Position numbers and translations under genes: made by a program. A stretch of 64,000 nucleotides of DNA from contig JAJAGP010000351.1 in assembly GCA_025084515.1 (NCBI GenBank), positions 360,421 through 424,420 of the forward strand, read 5' to 3'. The notes below the pieces were generated by a model, which saw only the letters and a list, made by a program, of their open reading frames with translations, was not told where the DNA came from and did not search any database. Every line of letters starts with the position of its first letter. Within the stretch, counting starts at the first letter, position 1. Below are positions 22,501-35,132 of the stretch, in pieces. Origin of the DNA: Ancistrus triradiatus. Lineage: Eukaryota > Chordata > Actinopteri > Siluriformes > Loricariidae.

Positions 22501-25381
22501 ATGCCTTGTTGATAGCAGAGATTAGAGGAGAATGGCCAGACTGGTTTGAGCTTATAGAAAGGCAGCAGTATCTCAAATAACAACCTGTTAAAACTGAGGT
22601 ATGCAGACTAGCCTCTCTGGAAGCACAACACGTCAAACCTGGAAGCAGATGAGCTACAGCAGGAGACGACCACACTGGGGGCCACTCCAGGTGGCAACTG
22701 AGGTTACACTTCACACAGGCTCACCAAAATTGGACTATAGAAGATTCTTGATTTCTGCTGCGACGTTCGCATGATAGGGTCAGAATTTGGTGTGTGAAGC
22801 ATGGATCCATCCTGCTTTTTCATTTTCTTGCAACACTTTGGGTCCCTTCATAGCAACTGAGCATCATTTAAACACCACAGCCTTCCTGAGTATTGTTGCT
22901 GATCGTGTCCATCCCTTTATGGCCACAGTGTACCATCTTCTGATGGTTACTTCCAGCAGGAAAACATGCCATGTCACAAAGCTCCTATCATCTCAAACTG
23001 GTTTCTTGAACAGGACAGTAAGTTCACTGTACTCAAATGGCCTCCACAGTCACCAGGTCTGATCGACAAAGGAAGAATCTGCAAGTATTGGCCTACACCC
23101 ACTGAGTTCAATTTTTACTGCGGAAGCACAAGCCCTACTCATGGCACTCAACTTTGTGGATGCGACGCGAACAGAACAAGCTCTGATCTGCACAGACTCT
23201 AAATCTTGCCTTCAAGCACTCGAGAGCCTAAACACTAAACACCCTCTGATACATGAAGTGCTACACAGGATACAATTTCTACGACGCAATAACAAGGATG
23301 TACGGTTATGCTGGGTCCCAGGCCACTGTGGAATTCCGGGAAATTAACTGGCAGACAGATTCAGCCACCAGACCCGAAACTTTTATCGTCTGACGCTGTT
23401 CTTCGCATCACTCCATATATCAAGACATTATGGCAAACAGAATGGGACATGCAGTACAACAACAAGCTAAAAGATCTATGCCCTACTATACATAACCGGG
23501 ACGGTACACGGACCAAGCATAGGTTGGACCAGGTCATCATCTCTAGGTGTTGTATTGGACATACCAGACTCACCCATATGCACTTACTGCGAGGGGACCC
23601 TTCTGTTTTTTGTGGAGCATGCCACAAACCCTTAACAGTAAAACATTTTCTGACAGAATGCTCAAAGTATGTTCAACACCGACGTCTTGCGGTTATACCA
23701 CGGACAATGACCGAGGCACTGAAACATGAAAACATTGATAAAGTACTTACTTATATCAAAATCACTGGATTGAGATCACAGCTGTAGACCACATACCGAT
23801 ATGGGTGTGTGGACTTTCGGCTGACGCTTGGATGTTTACCTTTTCTGCCATGTAATTGACCTAAGTGTGTACATGGCGTTAAACACACAAACAAACAAAC
23901 AAACAAACCAGGTCTGATCCAATAGAGCACCGTTGGAATGTGGTGGAATGAGAGATTTGCCTCATTGATGTGCAGCCGACAAATCTGCAGTAACTGCTTG
24001 ATGCTGTCCATGCTACCCTAAAGGACAAAAGTCTCTGAAGAATGTTACCAACAGCTTGTTGAATCCATGCCATGAAGAATTGAGGCAGTTCTGAAGGCAA
24101 AAGGAGGTCTAACCCAGTATTAGCAAGGTGTACCTGATAAAGTGGCCAGTGAGTTTGTATCGTTTTCAGTGCCATTGTGTTATACCCAGTGCAGTGAGAA
24201 GTACATTGAATGGGATGTCATATTAAATTCAATATATGTTGCTCAGGAAGGTCAAATCAAGCTTAATATTAATGGCAGTGAAATTGGTTGTAAAGGTATT
24301 TAACATAAATCAAGAATCTTGGATGATCATATTGTAATAGCCTCCTAAAGACACTTTCAAATGAGAATGAAACTTTTGGCAGTAAATCTGTTTACCAAAG
24401 TAGAAAACAGATTCTGGGTTAAACCATAGAAACTGGAATTCAGCACTATCACTTTAATAAAGTGTATCACAATAGATCCAACAATGAAATGTGCACTCGG
24501 GGATTTGTAACTATACCCTGCCATACTGTGCGATAGAAAACGCCAGTAGTTCTTTTGTGTGAAAGTGAGCACAGGAGCAAGTAACCATAGCATTCACTTT
24601 GTTCTTATAACAGGGTGCAGAGCGCCATCACCGATGTGGCATCAGAGGATGATGCTGCAGATCAGGAGGCTGGAACAGACCAGAAAGCTGTGAATAAGGT
24701 GAGACGGAAGGCCAGAGGATTTCTGCAGGAAATGGTGGCCAACATCTCACCTAGCCTCATCAGGTTTGTCTACAAGTCTTAGTAACTCACCATGTTCTAT
24801 AAAGAACCCTGATTATCTCATTCAAAGTGCACATATTAGGTGGTAATTGAACAGTCTGGAATGGGAAGACATAAAGACCTGGGTTTGGGTAATGTTTATT
24901 TGGGGAAACCCTGGGTCTGGACCAAGGCCAAACATTGGGAAGACCAAAGGTAATGTGGGTGTTGGGGGATTGCTAGGCATTCAGAAAATTAGAAATTTTA
25001 TTATTAATAAATCATGTACAGTGGGTGGAACCTTCGGAATTAGGATTTAATCAGTGTGTTCGATAAGTGAAGTCAGATTTATTTATGTAAGTGCTTTTTT
25101 ACAATGGAACATTGTCTCAAAGCAACTTCACAATTTTAGATTGTCTTCTGTCTATGGCCAATCCCAAATTGAGCAAGCCTAGGGTGACAGTAGCAAGGAA
25201 AAACTCCCCAAGTGGCTATGAGGAAGAAACCTTGGGAGGACCAAGACTCAAGACTTGGGGTGGTGTAGATGATAAATGTTTCCCCATGTGAGAGATAATG
25301 TATATAGGATTAATCCAAATGATCCAAAAGTTGGGGGATTTTTATATATATATACACACATTATATATATATATATAGATA

Positions 25382-25430
<49 letters not shown>

Positions 25431-25433
25431 TAG

Positions 25434-25482
<49 letters not shown>

Positions 25483-25592
25483 GTATATAATATGATATAT
25501 GTATATGTATGTGTGTATATATAGTCTATAATGTATTATCTTATTTAATGATTTTATATATCTATCTATATATATCTATCTATACCTCTATC

Positions 25593-25634
<42 letters not shown>

Positions 25635-28600
25635 ATATGTATGTGTATATATATATAAATATATGTATGTATGTGTATGCAATCAATGAGTAAAATAATA
25701 CAAAGGAATTTAATAAATGAATAATAATCAATACAATTGGAACTTCAGTGTAACCTTATAGCCATTGAAGCTAATGCAGTTCTTCTCACGGGACAGCAGC
25801 GCCGAGACAGAGGGGTGTGTCTGAAATCGCACCATGGACTGATATAATATTCATAATAAAATAACACGTTAATATGGGTTTTTATGGCGATTAGCATACC
25901 TTATTGGTGCTTGTCGCCTTAGACTGGATTGAATTGCATGCAAGATCTTCATGGATCTTCATTACATGGAAGACCTAACCGTGGAGTGTTTTATTTAGGG
26001 TCTGAATTACTGTTCGAAAATGGGGGGAAAAAAATTCAAAAGGACCATTCTGTGTCCGAATTGTTTCAAGTGAAAGAGAGTTTCAAATTCCAAGGTTCCA
26101 CTGTATTGTAATGGCAGAGATAAGGGATTAATAAATTGATTGAATATGCCAGTGACCATTGTTGGTCTCTGTGTGAATGTTGTGGCTAATAAACTCTCCA
26201 GATAACTTGGCTATGATAGCTAATGTTAGTAATGGATGATTGTTTGCACTTGCAAATCATCCTGTTTTCATCAAAAATGTTTGTCTACTTCATTCAGTTA
26301 CTGACATTTTTTAAGTGAATGGGATTTATTTCCACGATTGCAGTTCCAGCACAAAATGACATACTGATGGTACCTTTTCATGCAAGTCTGACCTGTTATA
26401 AAGGCATGCTGGAACAGTGTTACATGTCCTGTCAACAACTGATCTGATGTTACTCAAAGCTTGAGTGGAATATGTTATTGGGGGGACATTTTGAGCATAT
26501 CTGAATATTGGGAAGGGCGTGTGCCCCCCAGAACTGCATATTGTGATTACAGCTTTGGTCCGGACATTCATGTGGACATCAGTTTTTAACCGTTCCACAT
26601 ACCCACACACCTTTACAGACCAAGTGGTCTTAACATTTTGACTCACCATTGTAATCTGATTAATGCGACTGCCTGATTCATTAGCTTAAATGAAAAACTT
26701 GACCAAAAATATTTACGCTTTTCCGCCAAATGAATTAGACCAGCCAAGACATGTTTGGTGTGTGAAATTTGCTTAAGCTACAGGGCTGCTATGGCTAACA
26801 AATAATTAAGTTGTTGTCTCTATTTTTGCATGGTTGACATTGCATGCCTCAGTCACCAGACCTTAAACCTGGCTGGCATTTGGTTTCTGTGCTAAATTAT
26901 GTATACAACAAACTAGACCTCTGTTAACCTAAAGAACAAACCTATCTTCAGTCTTTTGGATTCTGATAGCTTTATTTTACCTGACTGAGGCACTTCTACC
27001 CTTATTTGCTGTGTGGAATACTGTTGTCTCAGACACCACATGAACAAGGCTATATGTGATTACATAATAACTCGCCAATGTTTGAGGCTAGTGTGTGATT
27101 TGGTGTGGTTAATACAGTGGGAACCTGGAGCCTGTACCTTACCTTGTGTAGCTGCGTTAGTCATGGCTCCAGTGCATAACATACTTCAGGTGCCATGACT
27201 TGTTTTACATAAGTAATTATACTCTCACCAGCAACTTTATTAGGTATGCCTTGCTAGTAGCAGATTGGACCCACGTTTACCTTCAGGCCTGCTTTTAAAG
27301 CTTTGTGGCATAGATTCAGAAGCACCTGCTTTAAACATTCCTCAGAGACTTTGGTCCATATTGATATGATAGCATCACACAGTTGCTGCAGATTTGTTGG
27401 TTGCATGTCCTTGATGCGAATCTCCTGTTCTACCACATTCCAATGGTGCTCTGTTGGATTGAGGTCTGGTGACTTTGAAGGCCATGGTTGTACAGTGAAC
27501 TCATTGTCATGTTCAAGAAACCAGTTTGAGCCGATTTGAGCTTTGTGACATGATGCATTATCCTGCTGGAAGTAGCCATCAGAAGATGGTACACTGTGGT
27601 ATTGAGGGGTGGACATGGTCAGCAACAATACTCAGGTAGTCTGTGGCATTTAAACGATGCTCAGCTGGTATTAAGTGGGTCAGAGTGTGCCAAGAAAATA
27701 TCCCCAACATAATTACACCACCAGCAGCCTGAACCATTGATACAAGGCAGGATGGATCCATGCTTCCATGTTGTTTTCCCCAAATGGTTTTGACCCAACC
27801 ATCCATGTGTTGTCGAGAAATTGAGACTCCTCAGACCAGGCAATATTTTTCTTTTTTCCAATCTCTGATTGTCCAATTTTGGTGAGCTTATGCGTATTGT
27901 AGCTTCAATGGCCTGTTGGCTGACAGGAGTGGCACTCTGTGGGGTGTTCTGTTGCTGTAGCCTGTCTACTTCAAGGTTTGATGTGTTGTGCATTCAAAGA
28001 TGTTCTTCTGCGTACCTTGGTTGTGACGAGTGCTTATTTGAGTTGCTGTTGCCTTTCTATCAGCCTGAACCAGTCTGGCCATTCTCCTCTGTCCTCTGGC
28101 ATCAACAAGGCATATCAGCTCACTGGGACTGTGGTAGCCTAGTGGTTTTAACACTCAGGGAGTTTTTCCTTGCCACTGTCGCCCTAGGCTTGCTCAATTT
28201 GGGATTGGACGTAGTTATTAGGAGATAATCTAAACTTGTAAAGTTGCTTTGAGACAATGCTCCATTGTAAAAAGCGCTATATAAATAGATCTGACTTGAC
28301 TTGACTTGGTTAAGGTACTGGACTCTTGACCAGAAGGTCCAGGGTTCAAATCTCACCTCTGCCAAGCTGCCACTGTTGGGTCCTTGAGCAAGACCCTTAA
28401 CCCACAATAAAGTGGAATGGTCAGTGTATTTTTAATGTAAGGGGATAAATATGTCAACATTGGTTGCTTTATACGTTATAGGCTGACCGGATGGACTTTA
28501 CTGAAACTTTTTAATGGCTTCTTCTGGAGCATTCAGATCCACAAAGGCCAGCTGGAAATGGTGAAGAAAGCGGCATCAGAGGTGAAATATCTAGATCTGT

Positions 28601-31600
28601 ACAGCATTGTAAATCAATCCTATTCTCTTGACTGACATATTTGCTTCCTCAAGTATCAGATTGCCTTTGTCCATAGGGCCAACTCATGTGTGATCTGCTT
28701 TGACCTGGTGGGGGTGTTTTTATTTCTTTGTTTTTCAGCACAATGCTCCTCTGGTCTTTCTCCCTGTCCACAAGTCTCACATTGACTACCTTCTTATAAC
28801 CTTCATCCTGTTCTGTCACAACATCAAAGCCCCACACATCGCTGCTGGCAACAATCTCAACATCCCCATCTTCAGGTGAGAGACCTCAAATCAACTGCTA
28901 ACTGCATATCCACGTAATAAAGCATGACCCTTGTGGTTATACATTTATTGTTTTGCCATCCTTGTCTTCCAGCACGTTAATTCGCAAACTAGGCGGATTC
29001 TTCATTCGCCGTAGGCTGGATGAGACCACAGGTGGAAAGAAAGATGTCCTGTACAGAGCTCTGTTACATGCGGTAAGGAGATATGTTTGCTGTGTAGTGA
29101 TGCATGGAGAAAGGGGAAAAAAGACTGAGATATTTGCCAAAATAAAGTTAATGCCAACCTAGCTTTGGGAAAAAAGGCCTCAAAGGCGTCACCGAGGTGC
29201 AAGTGGTGTCACCTTACTGTGGTTGTGTGGAGTTTTGTTTAAGTATCATCAGTTTCTGGTTTCCTTTCCAAATACATGTACTAGGTTAATTGGGCTCCCT
29301 AAATCTCCCCGAGTGAGTGTGTTTGAAAAATGCAGTTGTAACCTTGCTCCTGTCATGGATATGGGCATCGATTTATTAATTAATTAATAAAGAAAGAAAT
29401 AACAACGGCTTCAACTTGGAAGTCTTGAACTTTTCTCATGAGGAATAATGTAAATTGATTGTAAATGAATCCAGTTCAGACCCCCAGAAAATCCACTCTA
29501 AGAAAACACAGCTCGGAGAGAAAACAGAAAATGTAGTTAGTTATTGATTAAGAGCACAGTGTCTATTAACAATCACTGATGCCATGTGTAGCATGAGACC
29601 CTGGCAGCATTAGCTATAGCAGCATAGCTAGAAAGCTAGAAAGAGGAGAACTGGTAGGAAACACAGCCAAGAGGGATCACATGAGACATTGGCAACCCCA
29701 CGGGAGGCAGAAGACAGCAACCCAACGTCTCTGATCACCATAAGACTCTTTGACTATGAACCTCCAGCTCTGCTCTTATTATAAGGCAAGGATGCATGAG
29801 TCAAGATCACGAAGACCGAAGCCCAGTTCAGCCAGACCGCCCACCCGACACTCCCGGCTAGCGGACAAGGCAGGCAGGCCAGACATGACTCCAGACTCCG
29901 GCCCCAGTGACCTGGTCTAAATCTAGTCAAAAGCCTGTGTAAATAGGTATGTCTTTAGCCTAGACTTAACATCAGGAATCGTGATAAATATTGTGGATTG
30001 TGAATCGGCCTATAAAACCTGTGACATTTCAGCCAGATCCCCCAACTAACATGACAGTTAAGTAGAGGTATCCTTCACTATCAACTACAGAACACGTACC
30101 AGACCAACAAACTACATGAGACGAATGACATCATTGGAAAAAAATTACAATCCCTCTTGAAAATCACTGAGAGCACACTGTGGAGACAAGGTGCCGTGAT
30201 GGACAGACTGACTCGTGTTTCTGATAAGAGGTGAAGCTGCTCCACATTGTGTGACGTGTCACACCCAGATCACAATCAAACACCTGCTGGTGGAATGCAT
30301 CACCTTTGACCATGAAAGACAACAACTCCTAATAGCAAAGACCATTTAGGAAATATTTAACATCACTAAAGCAGAGACGCTGCTAAATTTCTTTTCGGTA
30401 ACAAAGCTGACGTCACACACATAACAGAAATTCATAGACAACAGACGTTTGAATACTAGGGAATGAAAATGTCGGCACGCAACACCATAGCTGTACAACC
30501 AGTGGTCATCAAGCTACCAGCTGTAGGCATCAAACTGCCTATAGAATCATACATTGGAAGCCTGTGGCAGCACTAGTGGGGATTAATAATGGAATTTTAT
30601 TATTACATGCTGTTCAAGAAACTCAAGATTTAAATTAAAGGACAACCAAGCAAACAAACCATATTTTATAAGCGCAACATTTCTGTTTTATATAGTATAA
30701 CATATAATTTCCATTCAGTGTGTCTTTTTCTGTGAGCCTTTTGTTAGTATCTACTGTCTTCTATACATTTGAAGCTCTTTAAGAACTTAAGTTATGTCTG
30801 GTTCACACCTGTTTGAGTCTAGCTCCTTAAAGTTTTATTTATTTTGTTTCCCAGGAAGATAACTATCACGTTTCTTTAGATTAGTTCACTGAGGGTCTAG
30901 ACTGGACTTTCTGTCAATCAGCTTTAGAGCAACATTCGTCAGTATTGTGTATTTATCGTCTCTCTCTGTATCAGTGGCTTTTTAACCTGCTCAAGGTTAC
31001 ATCAAAATATAGTCATGCATAGTCAGGTCGAGCCAATTTAGTGTAGTTAATTAACCTAATGTGTGTCTTTTGACTGTGGGAGGCGACCGAAGCACCCGGA
31101 GTAAACCCATGTGGACATGCAAACTCCACACAGTCACTGCTAACAGGTTCATATGAAGAATTCAGGCATGAAATCTCCATACCCAAACTGTGGCTGTAAA
31201 ATGTGTTGTACTAAACATCTCAGTGTCTCTTAGGATGCCACATTCATATGTTTCTACCTTCCTAATAAGTGAGCTCATCATTTATTTTTCTTTTCATCCT
31301 AAAACAAAGTGGCCCAAGGAGACTGGGTCCTCCCAAGCTTCAATCCTTATAACGTTCAGGGAGTTTTTCTTACTAAATTTGGGCTTTGAGTCTAGATAAT
31401 GGAAAAAGTTAAAGCTGCTTCATTGTAAAAGTTAGACACCACTTCATTGTAAAAAGCACTTTGGAAAGAAATCTGACTTGGACTAAGTTGTGGACGCAAT
31501 TTTTAGGTGTCAACAATCTTTTGGCTGTATACTTTGTCTTCAAAAAGACCATTAGCTAATGTTAACTCTTCCTATCTAGTGTCTCATGGTGCATTTTTCA

Positions 31601-34600
31601 GGGTTCACTTGTTTAATACGAGACACTGTGTTACGAACAAAGGGGAATGCAGAGAAACCAGTTTTTTCTAATAGCTGAGTGGATGGCATTGTAATTTAAT
31701 CGTGCTCATGGTGCTCGTCTCGGATGTTGTTTTCAGTACACGGAGGAGCTATTGCAGCAGAAGCAGTTTTTGGAGGTCTATCTGGAGGGCACTCGTTCAC
31801 GCAGCGGGAAGCCATCTCCAGCACGAGCTGGCATCCTGTCCATCATTGTGGACACGCTGTGTGCTGGTGCTGTTCCAGACGTGCTGATCGTGCCTGTTGG
31901 AATCTCGTACGACCGCATTATTGAGGGCAACTATAACAGCGAGCAACTGGTAATATTCACAACTACCGTGAATGTGTTACAGTTCACAAACACACTAATG
32001 CTGATCCAAAGAGAAACAGTGTCTTATAAGAACAGCTGCTCAGAGATACAAACGCATTGAAACATAAGCTTACCGGATAAAGGACTTGTCACTTGCTACT
32101 GAAACGTACCTAGTAGTGTGTAATACCTCCACGATCATGGACAGTGGCTTGCCCTGAATGGCCTGCTTATTGTTCCAGATAGTCCTGTGATTTTTCAAGA
32201 GAATTCCTCAAGAGGATCTGTGGATTTTGCAGGCCAGTCCAGATGTGGGACTTCTCCTGAAGGTTCATCACGCCATCTTGTCATCTTGGAATACAGGGTT
32301 AGGAATGTTGTTTTCCTGGGGAAGATAATGAGCAAAAGGCAAAACCTGATTGTCCAGCAGCTCAACGTAGGCGTTGTGGTTAAATTTACTGTCACCTCAA
32401 CCAAAGGACCCATTTCCACATACTTAAAACACTCCCAGAACATCACAGAACTTACTCCAGCTTGGCCCTCCCCTTGCACGTAGTCCTCATTGAAGGCTTC
32501 CTCAGGGCATTGACGAACATGTCTAGCATTTTTCACATACAGGCAGAAACAAGATTCCTGTCATGAACAGTGCAATGTTTGAGGCTTGTCACCCACTGTA
32601 ACTGGCCAACTTTGTGAGCAGAAGTAAGCAAAGACCTCTTGTGTGCCACTCTGCTCCATATGTTCATGGTATGCTGAGTGTTCTTTTAGAAATTGGTTGT
32701 GAGGGACTTGCATTGACTTCCAGTAGCAATTCTTGCCTGGAAGCAACGCCATGTTTATTCACAAGCCGTGAAAAACACTAGCAGTCTGTCCATCAGTTTC
32801 GTGTTTTGGTCACAATTCTAACGAGAATTTCCTGTACACGGGACTTTTTGCCACTGCTGGTAGTCCCGTATGACCGTACGCTTCGAAACCCCTCCAAATT
32901 CAGCTACTTCCTACACACTATGGCCTTTGGTACACCCAAATGCAATCACTGCTTTTTGCCAATCAGTTACTACAACTTTAAACATGCGAGGTGACCCCAT
33001 GTCTAAAATTCCCCAGCGTGTGCTGACTCTTCCACCAAGAGTGGGGAGCTGTAGGTCAGTGAGTGCCTCCGTATGACTGGTAACCGCCAAGTGCTTATCT
33101 TCGTTGCCAGGCAGCAGACTGCTGTGACGTGACTATGTCCTTGCAGAGGGCAGGGCGCACTGACTGAATCAAGGTTGCCCTTTGTAGTCACCAAACTATT
33201 TTGAAACAATTGTTTGCACAGGTTTCAGTCTGTCCAGCTGCATGTAACTAACAGCTGTATTTGTTGAGTAGAGTGTCGTTAAGTAGTGTGTTTGGTTTAC
33301 AAAAGTGAATATTCATTTATGGTGCTTGGAGGGTTCTTGGGGGTGCAGCAGGTCTGTGATTTTCATTATAGGTGCAACTTCAACTATGAGATACAAAAAT
33401 GAGAAAAAAAATAGGAAATCACATTGTAGTAGTTTTTAAAAATGTAATTGTAATTAAAATGGTGGAAAATAAGTATTTGTTCAATAAATTTGGTCCAACT
33501 CAATACTTTGACATACTTTGTTGGCATGACAGAGGTCCCAACGTTTCTGTAAGTCTTCACCAGGTTGGCACAAACCTGTAGCTGTTATTTTGGCCCATTC
33601 CTCCAGGCAGATCTCCTCTAAGCAGTGGATGTTTTGGGGCAACACTGCCTTTCAACTCCCTCCACACGTTTTCTATGGGGTTGTGGGCTGGAGACTGGCT
33701 AGTGCACTCCAGGACCTTGAAATCTTTTTACGGAGCCACTCCTTCGTTGCCGAGCGGTGTGTTTGGATCAGTGTCATCTGGAAGAACCCAGGCCACGTTT
33801 CCATCGTCCAATGCTCTCACTGCTAGAAAGGGTTTTTTTTCCTAAATCTCACGATACATGGCCCCAATTCATTCTTCCATAACCGGAATCATCCGTCCCC
33901 CCCAAAGCATGATGGTTTCCCACCCCCATGCCTTCACAGTAGTATGGTGTTTCTTGGATGCCAACTCGGCATTCTTCTTCCCTCCAGTTTTTTACTCAAA
34001 AAGTTTTCTATTTTAGTTTCATCTGCCACATGAATATTCTCCCAACCTCTTCTGGATCAATCCATATGCACACTGGCAAACTTCAGAATGGGCCTGGACA
34101 TGTTACTGATAAGCAGGGGACACGCCTGGCACTGCAGGATCTGAGTCCCTTCTTCGGCGTAGTGTGTTTTAACTTATGGTAACCTTTGTTTACTTTTGGT
34201 CCCAGCTTCTCTGCTGGTCATTCATCAGGTCCGCTCCGTGTAGTTCTGGGATTTTTGCTCACCATTCTCATGATCATTTTGACCCCACGGAGGAGATCTG
34301 GTCGGGGGCTTCCGATCGAGGAGATTATCATGGTCTTGTGTTCCTGCAAACGGGCGAGGAAACATTTACTTACAGTTGCTCCCCACAGTTGATTTTATTC
34401 ACACCAACCTGCTGCTATGGTAGATGCCACCCTTTCCCAGCCCTGCCTGCAGGTCTACAATCTTCTTTCTGGGGTCCTTCAACAGCTCTTTGGTCTTGGC
34501 CATGGGTTGAGTTTTGGAGTCCTGACTTTTATGAGGCTGTGGACAGTGGTCTTTTATACAGATAACGAGGTCAAACAGGTGCCATTAATACAGTAACAAG

Positions 34601-35092
34601 TGGAGGACAGAAGAGTCTTCTAAAGAAGTTTTTACAGGTCTGTGAGAGCCAGAATCTTGCTTGTTGTGGGTGACCCAATACTTATTTTCCCACCATGGGA
34701 ATTTTACATTAATTCTTTAAAATCTCATTTTCTCTCTCATAGTTGAAAAAAAAAAAAAAGAAGGTGTACCTATGATGAAAATTAAGACCTTACAGAGAAC
34801 TTGGGGCACACTGAAGTGCCTTGTCTAAATACTTTTTTGCCCTACTGGTGCGTGCGTGCATGCATTTCTCCCATTATCCCTTTTGTTTTGCCACTGATTA
34901 GCTTTTTTTTATTAAATATAGTTACTTATACAGTGTTTAACCGTGGATGCTGCCATTTCTTCGTGCCCTCTCGAGAAGGCGGGTTGTGTTTAGAAGTGCA
35001 TCATTAGCTTTCAACAGATTTGTTTTTTCCTGGCTGCATTGAGGAACAGAAGAGCCACCCACACGTGTGTGTGCGTGTGTGTGTGTGGGGTT

Positions 35093-35132
<40 letters not shown>

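Noticed and set aside
23141..23347. Cellular ribonuclease H gene
   Set aside because: The RNase H-like peptide ends in a LINE tail with (ACAA)n and is flanked by a target-site duplication.
28769..28786. Lys in HKSHID as loss of catalytic function
   Set aside because: The His and Asp are intact and the second position of the motif varies in the acyltransferase family.
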